From WLMZ01 sp038227995 (GTDB taxonomy: Bacteria > Actinomycetota > Acidimicrobiia > Acidimicrobiales > Ilumatobacteraceae), in NCBI GenBank assembly GCA_038227995.1, contig JBBRPP010000002.1:124001-188000 (forward strand): a stretch of DNA of 64,000 nucleotides. The letters run 5' to 3'. The first letter of the stretch is position 1. Each line of letters begins with the position of its first letter. Shown here one piece after another: positions 8,914-17,727 of the stretch. The notes under the pieces were generated by a model, which was not told where the DNA came from, made no database searches, and saw only the letters and a program-made list of their open reading frames with translations. A program made the position numbers and the translations under genes.

Positions 8914-9998
8914 CGTCGACGACCGATCCTGGGCACGAGACCGGCAAGGTGATCGCGTCGACGGAGGTTGCGGCCGCGCAGGTTTGCCGTCGACGGAGCA
9001 ATGATCCCCGCCACGAACGGCCCTCGATCTCGCCACGGCAGGGCGCGCCATGTACCGCGGGCCTGAGCCCGCCAGCCGCCACTGCGGTGTGCTTCGATCT
9101 CGGCCAACTGGCGGGCCGGACAGACGTGTGCTCTCGCCCATTCCGCAGCAGGATGTTCGGTCGAGAGTTCGAGCAGCGTCCACGTTCGCCGGATCGCCGC
9201 CGCCACCACCCCGTCCGCATCGCTCTCCGTGGCGATCTGCACCGTGGTCCGAAGGTCGACGTCGGCGCCGAGGATCATTTGAGCCACGTCGCGCACCCCC
9301 CGCCAGCCGGAGTTGCGGCCCAACTCTGCGTGCAGGCACGCATGAAGCAGGCGGTACGGTCCGCCGAGGGCACGCATCTCGACACCGCCGATCGTGAAGG
9401 TGTCGGGCGGAGCGGACCACATTGTCTGTTCGTCGCATCGTGTCGCGAAGAACCCACTGCCGAGGCTGAGGTGCAGATCGAGTTCGCCATCGTGCGCGCC
9501 CCGCAGTTCGACCGCCCGTCCGAAGCGCTGCTCCCACCAACCGCGTACCGGAGCATCGACCCGTCGCAGCCCCGCCGCATCGAGCACGTGCAGAGCCTCG
9601 CCCAATCGTTGCCGCTCGACGAGGATGTCGGCATCGGCGAACACCCGCAACTCGGGCGTCGGGAAGTCGAGACGGGCTGTGGCGACACCCTTGAGCACAC
9701 GATGATCGACGCCTGCAGCAGTCAGTGCGGTCACCGCGCTGACCGCGACGGCATCCGCGACCAGGCATCGACGCAGGGCGTCGTGGAAGCGATCCAGCAG
9801 CGGGTCCCCGCTGGTCTCGGTCAGGATCAGCGTGCCCGACCCGCATGCCGCGACCGCGAGCCCGACAACGCCGTCGTCGGCACACCAGCGCAGCAACTCG
9901 GCGGTCTCGACCGAGTCGAGTTCGACCACACGTTCCGTTGTCGATCGTGTCAGCCCGGCGTTTCCGACGACGATCCGCGCCCGCTCAACCGGCGACAC
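8910..9998 (-). CDS. Nucleotidyltransferase-fold protein (NTP_transf_5 type)
   Basis: The 362-residue protein carries the signature HRVLKGVATARL followed by RVFADADILVE. This is the Lys-Gly and Asp-x-Asp pattern of the NTP_transf_5 nucleotidyltransferase family. The family often accompanies HPr-kinase-like and PqqD-like proteins in exosortase-associated polysaccharide loci and some lasso-peptide loci; its substrate is unknown. A helical C-terminal region (YRLLHACLHAELG, WRGVRDVAQMI) is typical. The GTG at 9998 overlaps the kinase stop by 14 bases. The kinase, both PqqD-like proteins and this gene probably form one functional module. Confidence 0.78.
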   Translation of the reverse strand: MSPVERARIVVGNAGLTRSTTERVVELDSVETAELLRWCADDGVVGLAVAACGSGTLILTETSGDPLLDRFHDALRRCLVADAVAVSAVTALTAAGVDHRVLKGVATARLDFPTPELRVFADADILVERQRLGEALHVLDAAGLRRVDAPVRGWWEQRFGRAVELRGAHDGELDLHLSLGSGFFATRCDEQTMWSAPPDTFTIGGVEMRALGGPYRLLHACLHAELGRNSGWRGVRDVAQMILGADVDLRTTVQIATESDADGVVAAAIRRTWTLLELSTEHPAAEWARAHVCPARQLAEIEAHRSGGWRAQARGTWRALPWRDRGPFVAGIIAPSTANLRGRNLRRRDHLAGLVPRIGRRR

Positions 9999-10815
9999 GG
10001 TTCGCCAGCTCTGTGAGCGAGCGCACGGCATCGTGCGAGTCGGCGAAGCAGACGTCGTAGACCTCGATCGATCGGACGAGGGCTTCGAGCCGTCGAAACG
10101 TCTCCGACTCTCGACCGGAGGCCCCGAGTGTGAGCGTGACCAACTTCGTGAGCGCGTTTGCCGGTTCGAGTCGATCGATCTCGACTTCTCGCCACTTCTC
10201 ATCACGCTGCACGACAGCAATGATGCCCAACGGCACGGGCGCGCCGAGGCCCACATCCCCACCGACCGGCCACGGATAGGTCTGGGTGTACGGGTGATGC
10301 CGACCGCCCTCCGGCACCTCGATCCCCAACGCCGCTGCTCCTGCCGAACGCAATCCGATCGGTCGGCGGTACGGCGCAACCGTCAACCGATCGACGTCGA
10401 CGTTGCACACCTCGTCCGCGACGAAGGAGAAGCCGGCGAGGACCGACGCAGCCACGAGGGTGGACTTCCCGGCACCGCTCGATCCGCACACCGCGATCGC
10501 CGAACCATTGGCCATGAACGCGCCCGCGTGCAGCGCGACGCCGTGGGTGCCGCCCCACCGCGCAACTTCGGCGTTGATCGCGACCAACACCTCGGCAACG
10601 ACCATTGCCATCGATCCACCATCGAGCGTCACGCTGCCGGAGACGATCAGACGCCACGAACGTGCTCCGCTGCGCAGAACCTCGATCACGATCGGATCGC
10701 GCACCGGCTCCTCCGGCGCAGCGACCAGGTCGGCGAGCGCGACGTCGAACACCTCCGTGAAGCGCGCGGGTCCGATGATCTCGAACTCCAGCCCCTGCGT
10801 CCGAATCGTCGTCAT
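9985..10815 (-). CDS. HPr kinase-related protein (HprK-rel-A type)
   Basis: The 276-residue protein has a P-loop GSSGAGKST at about 109-117 preceded by HGVALHAGAF, as in the C-terminal kinase domain of HprK. The FVADEVCNVDVDRL segment downstream fits the HprK metal and substrate region. No HPr protein or phosphotransferase gene is seen, so classical catabolite control is unlikely. Members of this group sit beside PqqD-like and NTP_transf_5 genes, exactly as here. The ATG at 10815 overlaps the PqqD-like stop (ATGA). It is probably an ATP-dependent kinase of an unknown small molecule, sugar or peptide in the polysaccharide locus. Confidence 0.78.
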   Translation of the reverse strand: MTTIRTQGLEFEIIGPARFTEVFDVALADLVAAPEEPVRDPIVIEVLRSGARSWRLIVSGSVTLDGGSMAMVVAEVLVAINAEVARWGGTHGVALHAGAFMANGSAIAVCGSSGAGKSTLVAASVLAGFSFVADEVCNVDVDRLTVAPYRRPIGLRSAGAAALGIEVPEGGRHHPYTQTYPWPVGGDVGLGAPVPLGIIAVVQRDEKWREVEIDRLEPANALTKLVTLTLGASGRESETFRRLEALVRSIEVYDVCFADSHDAVRSLTELANRVAG

Positions 10816-11129
10816 CGCGCGCTGCCGATGCGGCCGATGCGCTCGATGCGCTCGATGCGCTCGACAACGCCGGCCGTGACCAGCGTGGCGAGCGCGTCGT
10901 CGATCGCGTGGGCATCCACATCGAACTCGTGCAGTCGCGCGGCAAGCGTCACGCGATCGGCCGGCTCGTCGAGCGCGACCCACACCAGAGCCGCCGCGCC
11001 GGTCAGATCGAGGATCGCCGGCGCGGGGTGGCCGGCACCGACCGTCAGCACCAGCACACGATCGACCCCGACCCGCCACACCGTCCGCTCGGATCGGCAC
11101 CACGCCGGTCCGTCGGTCGTGTCGCTCAC
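10812..11129 (-). CDS. PqqD-like protein, copy 2
   Basis: The 105-residue protein shows a PqqD-like layout: VLVLTVGAGHPAPAILDLTGAA, then ALVWVALDEPADR, and a helix ending in DDALATLVTAGVVERIE. The fold assignment is weaker than for copy 1 and rests on size, pattern and position beside the HPr-kinase-like gene. The GTG at 11129 gives a GTGA overlap with the membrane-protein stop, and its stop overlaps the kinase ATG. The C-terminus (ERIERIERIGRIGS) is encoded by four near-identical 9-bp units (10827-10862), so the tail length may vary between strains. Confidence 0.65.
   Translation of the reverse strand: MSDTTDGPAWCRSERTVWRVGVDRVLVLTVGAGHPAPAILDLTGAAALVWVALDEPADRVTLAARLHEFDVDAHAIDDALATLVTAGVVERIERIERIGRIGSAR
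10827..10862. repeat. Four 9-bp tandem repeats (GATGCGCTC)
   Basis: Three exact copies of GATGCGCTC (10836-10862) follow one variant GATGCGGCC (10827-10835). They lie in frame at the 3' end of the PqqD-like gene and encode the ER-I repeats of its tail. Confidence 0.85.
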
Positions 11130-12514
11130 GATCCGAGCAACGACTGCGCCGGGCGAACCTGCTCGCGTTCGCGGATCGGTATCGCGGCCGGACGCTTCGA
11201 GCGCCGCTGATCGGCAGGCGGTAGGCACCACAACACGAGCATCAGCGGAAAGATCAGGGACCTCTGGCGGACGAGGAGGCCGAGGTTGGCCAGCGTCGAG
11301 AACGCGATCCCGAACCCCGCCACGGTCACCAGGGTCGCGACCAGATATGGGCTGCGGGCGAGCGTCTTCGGCAATCCGCGCACGCGGCGCCATCCGATGG
11401 CGAGCAGCACCAGCAGTGCAAAGCTCTCGAGCCCGGGGAGCGCGGTCGCGACACTGTCGATCTCCCACGGCGCGGGACGCAGCAGGGTGCGCTCGATTGC
11501 GTACGGCCATTGGATCGGGCTGTCGATCGGTGCCGGCTGGATCGCGGAGCCGCCCTCGCTCGACCGCTTGGTGGTCTCGTTGAAGATCGCGGACACCTGA
11601 TTGCTCACGGACTCGCCGTCGGTGGGGTCGGGGTTGAGGTAGCGCGCCGAGACAGTGCCGATCAGCGCGAATCCGCCGACCGCGACGACGAGCAGCACTG
11701 CGCTCGCAGTGCGCTGCCGTCCACCCGAGCCCGAGCGGCCGGTGACGAGCCCGGCGAACAGTCCGGCCACCAGCCCGGCCGTCCACAGCAGCGCGACGTG
11801 AGGTCGGGCGAAGCCGGCGCCGAGCAAGCCGAGCACCGCCGCTGTGAGCGCACTGAAGCGCCAACGACCGACCACGAGCATCGAGCCACCCCACGAGCCG
11901 AGGCCGAGGCAGAGGCACAGCCATGCTTCCTTGCCAATCGATGACGGCCAGAACAGCACCGTTGGCGTCAAGAAGCAGAACACCGCGTAGCGCCGCCTGG
12001 CCAACCCGGGGATGCCGATGATGGCGGCTTTGACGAACAGCACCAGGCCCCAGAAGCTGAGAAACGCGAACATCATGAACCCTGCGAGACGCCCTGAACC
12101 CAGGAACGTGTAGAGGATGCCGGTCACGTGCTCGATGAACGACGTGCCGATCGATTTCGGCACCAGGCTCCACAGCGGCGCCTCGCCGTCGCGCACGCGG
12201 CGGGCGAGCACGCTGCCGGCCGCGTGATACGCCTGCGAGTCGGACGATCCACCGTACGCATCGAACGCGACCCAGTACCGCACCATCGCCGCGCCGAGTT
12301 TGGCGACCAATCCGATGAGTGCGATCGGCGCGAGCTCACGTTGATCGCCGCGAAATGTTCTGCGAATTGCGAACACCCCGACCGCCGACAACAGAGGCAC
12401 GATCACCAGCGCACCCCAGATGTCGTAGGAGAGGTGGAACATTGCCCACCCGGCGGCGAGGACGACGGCCGCGCCGACAGCGACGACGATCTCGCGCCTC
12501 AGCCGCGCTTCCAC
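11126..12514 (-). CDS. Multi-pass membrane protein, candidate polysaccharide polymerase
   Basis: The 462-residue protein has roughly ten hydrophobic segments (for example 10-26, 34-50, 60-75, 140-165, 185-235, 250-275 and 365-435). A large central soluble loop (about 285-360) is rich in Ser, Pro and charged residues and contains SDSQAYHAAG-type hydrophilic patches on either side. A late VRQRSLIFPLMLVLWCLPP helix resembles a feature of membrane enzymes that handle lipid-linked glycans. No family is recognised with certainty. Its position directly after the Wzz/BY-kinase gene and the absence of another Wzy in the locus make a Wzy-type polymerase the best guess. The GTG at 12514 overlaps the kinase stop by 16 bases. 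Confidence 0.65.
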   Translation of the reverse strand: MEARLRREIVVAVGAAVVLAAGWAMFHLSYDIWGALVIVPLLSAVGVFAIRRTFRGDQRELAPIALIGLVAKLGAAMVRYWVAFDAYGGSSDSQAYHAAGSVLARRVRDGEAPLWSLVPKSIGTSFIEHVTGILYTFLGSGRLAGFMMFAFLSFWGLVLFVKAAIIGIPGLARRRYAVFCFLTPTVLFWPSSIGKEAWLCLCLGLGSWGGSMLVVGRWRFSALTAAVLGLLGAGFARPHVALLWTAGLVAGLFAGLVTGRSGSGGRQRTASAVLLVVAVGGFALIGTVSARYLNPDPTDGESVSNQVSAIFNETTKRSSEGGSAIQPAPIDSPIQWPYAIERTLLRPAPWEIDSVATALPGLESFALLVLLAIGWRRVRGLPKTLARSPYLVATLVTVAGFGIAFSTLANLGLLVRQRSLIFPLMLVLWCLPPADQRRSKRPAAIPIREREQVRPAQSLLGS

Positions 12515-14049
12515 CAGCGGCTCTTCTCCGGGTCCGCGCTGTACCGGTAGTAGTAGCTGGACCGCTCGGCAGCCTCGCCGACCACGACCAACAGCAGGTG
12601 CGGAGGATCGAGCGCGCGCAGGGTGTCCATCGTTCTGGTCGCGGCGGTGATCGGCGTCTGATCGAGGCGCGTGACCACGACGACCACGTCGGCGAGCGGG
12701 ATCAGTTCGAGGACCTCAGCCGTCACCGTCATCGGCGACGTGTCGACGATGATCGCGTCGGACAGCTCGGTCAGCTCGCGCACGGCCTTCGCAGTCAGGC
12801 GGGCGAGATCGCCGGGTGAGCCCTTCACCGATGCCAGGTCGACCACCGCGAGACCTGGCGTGCTGGAGGCGCTGAGCAACGACGCGCCGGAGATGCTGGC
12901 GAGCTCGTCGAGCGTGAACTCGAGCGGCGGCGGATCGTCGCCGAGGATGCGGGCGGCCAAGGCCGGACGGCGGAAGTCCGCGTTCACCGCGATGGTGTTC
13001 TTGCCGGCTTCGACGAACGCTGCCGCGAGGTTGGCCGACACCGATGTCTTGCCATCGCCCATCGTCGGCGACACGACGACGATGACCGGCGCCCGACCGT
13101 CGGCCTTGGCATGGCCGGCCTCGGCGAACTCGATCACGCTGCGCAGCGATCGATACGCGTCGGACAGCGAGTCGTGTCGATCTCCGGTGACGGCGAGGCC
13201 CTTGAGTGCGCCGGCCTCGGCCGTCGGAATCGTGCCCTGGGCACGCAACCCGACGACGGATTCGGCTTGCACGCGGGTGCGGATCCGCCGATCGAGGCGG
13301 CTGAGGACGAACGCGACCGCACCCCCGACGAACACACCGATGAACCCCGCGAGCGCGCCCCGCGTCGACCGCGACCGTGGAGCGCGCAGTCCGTTGTTGA
13401 CGATCTGATGAGCCTCGGCCGTCTGCAGCGTGTTCATCTGCAGGAAGCCGGCATCGTCACTGTTGAGCGCGTCGTAACTCTGGAGCACGACGACGTACTG
13501 GCTGCGAACAGCTTCGAGTTGGGCGGAGATGATCTGGTCGTTCGGGCTCGCCGCGACCTTCTTCTCCAGATCGGTGATCTTCTTCTCCAGCGTCTTCTGC
13601 CGATCGAGACTGGCGGCGAGACGGTCGTTGCGTTGGTCGTCCTGACGCTCGACGATGTACTTCGTCAACGCGGTCGCGACGGCATCGGCCATCGCGACTG
13701 CGCGTGCTGCTGTCGGCTCCGTCGCCGTCAAGCTCAACGCGCCCGTGGTCTGATCGAGCGAGGGCGAGATCGAGATGTCGGCCGGGCTGATGCCGAGCGC
13801 AGCGGCGGCCCGCTTGGGGACCTCGCCCGTGGTCGCGAACAGCTGGATCTGGTTCAGTGCGACAGGGTCGGAGAACAGGTTGCCGTTCGTCGATGACAGC
13901 AGCAGCGTGTGTGTCGCCTGGAACGAGAGGGTCGCGTCCTGCGCCTTCTGCGGTGACGGGATGGCGCCGACGAGCCCGCCGAGAACGGCGAACAGCACCA
14001 CCACCCACCAGTAGCGGCGGACAATTCCCCAACCTGTTTCTTTATCCAC
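12499..14049 (-). CDS. Chain-length regulator fused to BY-kinase (Wzz/Wzc type)
   Basis: The 516-residue protein joins a Wzz co-polymerase domain to a bacterial tyrosine kinase. Transmembrane helices lie at about 12-30 (WWVVVLFAVLGGLVGAI) and 228-250, flanking an extracytoplasmic coiled-coil region (ASLDRQKTLEKKITDLEKKV). The kinase part shows Walker A PTMGDGKTS (about 330), Walker A' VNADFRRP, Walker B AIIVDTSPM and a C-terminal tyrosine cluster SSYYYRYS. It controls polymer length and export through autophosphorylation; the LMW phosphatase at 7248 is the likely reverse partner. It is the first gene of the nine-gene operon, starting at GTG 14049. Confidence 0.9.
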   Translation of the reverse strand: MDKETGWGIVRRYWWVVVLFAVLGGLVGAIPSPQKAQDATLSFQATHTLLLSSTNGNLFSDPVALNQIQLFATTGEVPKRAAAALGISPADISISPSLDQTTGALSLTATEPTAARAVAMADAVATALTKYIVERQDDQRNDRLAASLDRQKTLEKKITDLEKKVAASPNDQIISAQLEAVRSQYVVVLQSYDALNSDDAGFLQMNTLQTAEAHQIVNNGLRAPRSRSTRGALAGFIGVFVGGAVAFVLSRLDRRIRTRVQAESVVGLRAQGTIPTAEAGALKGLAVTGDRHDSLSDAYRSLRSVIEFAEAGHAKADGRAPVIVVVSPTMGDGKTSVSANLAAAFVEAGKNTIAVNADFRRPALAARILGDDPPPLEFTLDELASISGASLLSASSTPGLAVVDLASVKGSPGDLARLTAKAVRELTELSDAIIVDTSPMTVTAEVLELIPLADVVVVVTRLDQTPITAATRTMDTLRALDPPHLLLVVVGEAAERSSYYYRYSADPEKSRWWKRG

Positions 14050-14149
14050 GACCGTCCAGAGCGTCCAAGCGGGATGAGCCTAATGGGCCTCGCGCGGCCG
14101 AGGGCGTGCGGTCCGCGTTTCATCTCGCGAGCGCTGTCACAATGACGAT

Positions 14150-15277
14150 GTGGCCGGTTGGAAGGTTCTGCTGTCGCCTCCGGAGGTCGGCCCGGTCGAG
14201 CGTGAACTCTTGCTGGAAACCTTTGACAGTGGTTGGATCGCACCCGCAGGTCCTGACCTCGCTGCATTCGAATCCGAGCTCGCGTCGTACACCGGCGCGG
14301 CCGATGTGGTCGCGCTGAGCAGCGGAACGGCTGCACTTCATCTGGCTCTGCAGGTGCTGGGTGTCGGACCCGGCGACGACGTGTTGATGCCGACCCTGAC
14401 ATTTGCCGCGTCCGCGTTCGCGGCGACATATCTCGGCGCGCGTCCGTGCTTCCTCGATGTCGACACCACGTGGCAACTCGACGCGGCGCTGCTCGAGGAC
14501 GAGCTCGCCGGGCGGGCCCGAGAGGCTCGCCTGCCGGCCGCCGTCGTCGCCGTCGACCTCTACGGATCGGTCGCGGCCATGGACGACATCGCCGCGATCT
14601 GCGGTCGCTTCGAGGTGCCGCTCGTCGAGGACGCGGCCGAGGCGATCGGGGCCCGACTGGGCGGGATCTCAGCCGGGCGGTTCGGGACAGTGGGCATCCT
14701 GTCGTTCAACGGCAACAAGATGCTGACGACCGGTGGCGGTGGCGCGCTGCTCAGCGACGACGCGGCGCTGGTCGAACGGTGCCGCTTCCTGTCGACGCAG
14801 GCCCGTCTGCCCGGCCTCTTCTACGAGCATGCGGAAGTCGGCTACAACTACCGCCTCGGCAGCCTGAACGCCGCTGTCGGCCGCGGTCAACTGCGCACGC
14901 TCGACGCTCGCATCGCGGAGCGGGCGCGAGTTCGCGCCACCTACGAGGCCCGCCTGTTCCAGCTCGGTGGCATCCACTTCCAACCATCGCCCGCGACCTG
15001 TACGCCGAACCACTGGTTGACAACCGTCGCGATCGACGCCGCCGTGTTCGGGGCCGGCTCCCCGGGTGTCATCGACGCGTTGCACGCCGAGCAGATCGAA
15101 GCTCGGCCGGGGTTCAAGCCGATGCATCGCCAACCGGTCTTCGCCGACGCCCCGATGCGGAACACCGGTCGCGCGGATCGTCTGTTGGCCGAGTGCGTCA
15201 GCCTGCCCAGCAGCGCGTTCCTGACCGAGAGCGACATCGCCTGGATCTGCGATGTCGTCGCCGGCGCTCGTCACTGA
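14150..15277 (+). CDS. PLP-dependent sugar aminotransferase (DegT/DnrJ/EryC1/StrS family)
   Basis: The 375-residue protein shows LSSGTAALHLAL, VLMPTLTFAASAFA, VEDAAEAIGA (PLP-binding Asp) and the Schiff-base Lys190 in SFNGNKMLTTGGGGAL, followed by YNYRLGSLNAAVGRGQL. Such enzymes aminate a 4-keto sugar made by a dehydratase like the one at 244. With the acyltransferase at 2203 this completes a PglF-PglE-PglD-like route. The GTG at 14150 is preceded by CACAAT ending 6 bases upstream, a possible leaderless -10. The gene diverges from the Wzz/BY-kinase operon across a 100-bp gap, and its 3' end overlaps the next gene by 26 bases. Confidence 0.9.
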   Translation: MAGWKVLLSPPEVGPVERELLLETFDSGWIAPAGPDLAAFESELASYTGAADVVALSSGTAALHLALQVLGVGPGDDVLMPTLTFAASAFAATYLGARPCFLDVDTTWQLDAALLEDELAGRAREARLPAAVVAVDLYGSVAAMDDIAAICGRFEVPLVEDAAEAIGARLGGISAGRFGTVGILSFNGNKMLTTGGGGALLSDDAALVERCRFLSTQARLPGLFYEHAEVGYNYRLGSLNAAVGRGQLRTLDARIAERARVRATYEARLFQLGGIHFQPSPATCTPNHWLTTVAIDAAVFGAGSPGVIDALHAEQIEARPGFKPMHRQPVFADAPMRNTGRADRLLAECVSLPSSAFLTESDIAWICDVVAGARH

Positions 15278-15959
15278 CGCGCCCGGCATCCGCACCGGTC
15301 ACGCTTCCGTCATCGGAGCCATGGTTGCGGCGGCAATCGTCGCGGTCGCGTGGAGCGCGTCGTCGCTCGGGCTGCGCGACCACTGGTGGGCGATCATCAC
15401 CGCGATCGCGCTCGGCTCGGCAGTCGGTTCCGGCCTGCCGTCGGTGCGTGCGTCGGTGCACACGCCGGGTGTGCTGCCGTTCGCGGTACTGAGCGCGGCC
15501 GTTGCCATCTACGGCTGCGTACCAGAGACCGACCAGATGCGCGAGGTCGGCTTCACGGTTGCGCTCATCGTGCTGATCGAGGTCGTCCGTTGGCGACCGC
15601 TGCCAACCGTGTGGCACGCGTGCGGGGCAGCGCTCGTCGGCTGGAGCGGTTTGTACGGGGCGACCGGTCGAGAGAGCGCACTGATCGGCGCGTTGTTCGC
15701 GCTCGGCGCGATTCCACTGCTGCACTCGGTCGAACGGTTGGCGGCGCAGCGAGCACGCACGCTTTCCGAGCGGACACGATGGTTCGTGCTCGGCGCAGCC
15801 TCCGTGTCCGCGGTGGTGATGGCACGAACCGGCGGCATCGCGATGAACACCGCAACCGCGTTGCGGTGGCTCGCTCTGTGGACTGCCGTCGAGGGCGCGT
15901 GTTGCGCGCTCGCGGTGACAGTCTTGACCATGCCGAACAACTCCCGCACGCAGGATTGA
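15252..15959 (+). CDS. Small multi-pass membrane protein of unknown function
   Basis: The 235-residue protein has about seven hydrophobic segments, for example 18-37, 44-60, 74-90, 100-115, 124-138, 145-158, 175-195 and 205-228. No catalytic motif or family was recognised. Its ATG lies inside the 3' end of the aminotransferase gene (26-bp overlap), so translation is coupled and a role in the polysaccharide locus is likely. It is too small and lacks the motifs for a flippase of the Wzx type. Confidence 0.6.
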   Translation: MSSPALVTDAPGIRTGHASVIGAMVAAAIVAVAWSASSLGLRDHWWAIITAIALGSAVGSGLPSVRASVHTPGVLPFAVLSAAVAIYGCVPETDQMREVGFTVALIVLIEVVRWRPLPTVWHACGAALVGWSGLYGATGRESALIGALFALGAIPLLHSVERLAAQRARTLSERTRWFVLGAASVSAVVMARTGGIAMNTATALRWLALWTAVEGACCALAVTVLTMPNNSRTQD

Positions 15960-16022
15960 CTAAGGTCTCCAGCGACGCGGTTCTGAAGACCTTTCCGATC
16001 CGCATGAAGGGGTGCTGCCGCA

Positions 16023-16817
16023 ATGAAAACACGACTGCTGGTGTCTGCTGTTCTCTCGATCTCCGTCGTCGCAGCATCGTGCTCGAGCGACCCCAAGACG
16101 ACGTCGAAAACCACGGCGGGAGGCTCGACCACGACATCTGATCCGGGCGCCACCGGTGGCTCCACCGTCATCGTCGCCACACCGACGACCGGTTCGTTCC
16201 TGGCCGTTCCGGACACCGCCGTGACGACCACGATTCCGCAGTCGGTCATCACCACGACCACCTCGTCGGGCACGCCCACCACGATCTCCGCCACGACCAA
16301 GGATTGGGAGGTCGTCGTCGGCATCTACGCCACCAAGGCCGAGGCCACCGCGCAGATCACCAAACTCACCGCAGCAAAGTTCACGGGCTTCACGACCAAG
16401 ACGACATCGAGCGGCAAGACCGCTGTCATCAAGCTGGGGTACACCAACGCCGGCGCCACTGCGTACGCAGCCAAGATCAACAAGGCAGGCACCGGCAAGG
16501 CCACCATCTTCCACGTGACGACCAGCAGTTCCGGCACCACCGCGACGACCACGGCCGGCTCCGCCACGACCACCACCGTCGCGTCGGCCACCGCCAAGAC
16601 GTGGGAAGTCGTCGAGGGCGTCTACACCACCAAGGCCCTTGCCACCGCCGAGATCACCAAGCTCACCAAGGCCGGCTTCGCCGGCTTCACGGTGAAGGCG
16701 GTGCTGCCGTCGTACGCCGTCGTGCTCGCCGGACTCACCAATGCCAAGGCAACCGATCTCGCGTCGAAGGTGACCAAGGCCGGCTTCGGTCCGGCTCGCA
16801 CCAAGAACCTCGGCTGA
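16023..16817 (+). CDS. Secreted lipoprotein-like protein with two SPOR-like repeats
   Basis: The 264-residue protein starts with a signal peptide MKTRLLVSAVLSISVVAASC; Cys20 in VAASC is a plausible lipobox cysteine, though the -3 residue is not ideal. A Thr/Ser/Gly-rich linker (20-85) leads to two copies of a roughly 70-residue module: DWEVVVGIYATKAEATAQIT and TWEVVEGVYTTKALATAEIT, each followed by a GF-GF(T)-K pattern and A-A-KI/A-KV-TKAG. This matches the SPOR fold, which binds denuded peptidoglycan glycans at division sites. SPOR assignment is by pattern only. An AAGGGG ribosome-binding site lies upstream of the ATG. The next gene starts in its stop codon (TGATG). Confidence 0.7.
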   Translation: MKTRLLVSAVLSISVVAASCSSDPKTTSKTTAGGSTTTSDPGATGGSTVIVATPTTGSFLAVPDTAVTTTIPQSVITTTTSSGTPTTISATTKDWEVVVGIYATKAEATAQITKLTAAKFTGFTTKTTSSGKTAVIKLGYTNAGATAYAAKINKAGTGKATIFHVTTSSSGTTATTTAGSATTTTVASATAKTWEVVEGVYTTKALATAEITKLTKAGFAGFTVKAVLPSYAVVLAGLTNAKATDLASKVTKAGFGPARTKNLG

Positions 16818-17713
16818 TGTTGCGGTTCCAGGTCCTGTCGCTGCCGAGCGCACCCTGGGAGACCCTTCGCCGGCGCTTCCTGCGCCTCGAGGAACTCGGC
16901 ATCGAAGTCGGCGCGCTCGCCGATCATTTCGTCGACTGGACCAATCCGCCCAACGACTGGTTCGAGTCGTGGTCGTTGCTCGGTGCGCTCGCGTCCGTGA
17001 CGAGCACGATTCGCCTCACGACCTGTGTCACCCAGATCCCCTTGCGCAACCCGGCGATGCTCGCCCGCCAGGCGTTGACGCTGGACCACGTGTCCAACGG
17101 TCGGATCGAGATCGGTCTCGGTACGGGCATCGAAGTCGACCCGTCCTACGCGATGATCGGCATCCCCAACTGGACGGCTGCCGAGCGCGTGGCTCGGTTC
17201 GGCGAGTACATCGCGATCGTCGTCCGGTTGCTCGCCAACGAAGTGACGTCGTTCGCCGGCAAGCACTACACGATCGAGAACGCGGTGATGAACCCGCGCC
17301 CGGTGCAATCGCCGCGTCCACCGTTGATGGTCGCAGCGATGGGGCCGACGATGATCCGACATGCCGTGCGCCACGCCGACATCTGGAACAGCCTGTCGTT
17401 CGACGCCGACTTCGAAGTCCAGTTGGCCGAAACCAAGACCCGCTGCGAGACGGTCGACGCCGCGTGCGCGTCGATCGGTCGCGATCCCACGTCACTGTCG
17501 CGTTCGTACACGATGTTCGATGCAGGTGCGCGGCCGAAGGGCGGCACCATCGACTACTACGAATCCACCGACCTCTTCGTCGATCGCGTCAACCGCGTCC
17601 GTGAACTCGGCATCGACGAGATCGGTCTCTACTACCCGCTCGACGCGAGCCAGGTCGCGAAGTTCGAATCGATCTGCACCGACGTGCTGCCGTCGCTGCG
17701 AGCCGGCACCTGA
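16817..17713 (+). CDS. Luciferase-like (LLM) oxidoreductase, probably F420-dependent
   Basis: The 298-residue protein has the TIM-barrel pattern of LLM enzymes: GIEVGALADHFVDW near the N-terminus, ITLTTCVTQIPLRNPAMLA-like strand 3 (IRLTTCVTQIPLRNPAML), LDHVSNGRIEIGLGTGIEV, and PPLMVAAMGPTMIRHAVRHADIWN. This arrangement is typical of F420-using enzymes in Actinobacteria. The substrate cannot be inferred. The ATG shares an A with the TGA of the preceding lipoprotein gene, which sets the start. A second LLM gene of a different subgroup lies at 57166. Confidence 0.85.
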   Translation: MLRFQVLSLPSAPWETLRRRFLRLEELGIEVGALADHFVDWTNPPNDWFESWSLLGALASVTSTIRLTTCVTQIPLRNPAMLARQALTLDHVSNGRIEIGLGTGIEVDPSYAMIGIPNWTAAERVARFGEYIAIVVRLLANEVTSFAGKHYTIENAVMNPRPVQSPRPPLMVAAMGPTMIRHAVRHADIWNSLSFDADFEVQLAETKTRCETVDAACASIGRDPTSLSRSYTMFDAGARPKGGTIDYYESTDLFVDRVNRVRELGIDEIGLYYPLDASQVAKFESICTDVLPSLRAGT

Positions 17714-17727
17714 GGCGACGGGCGCAC

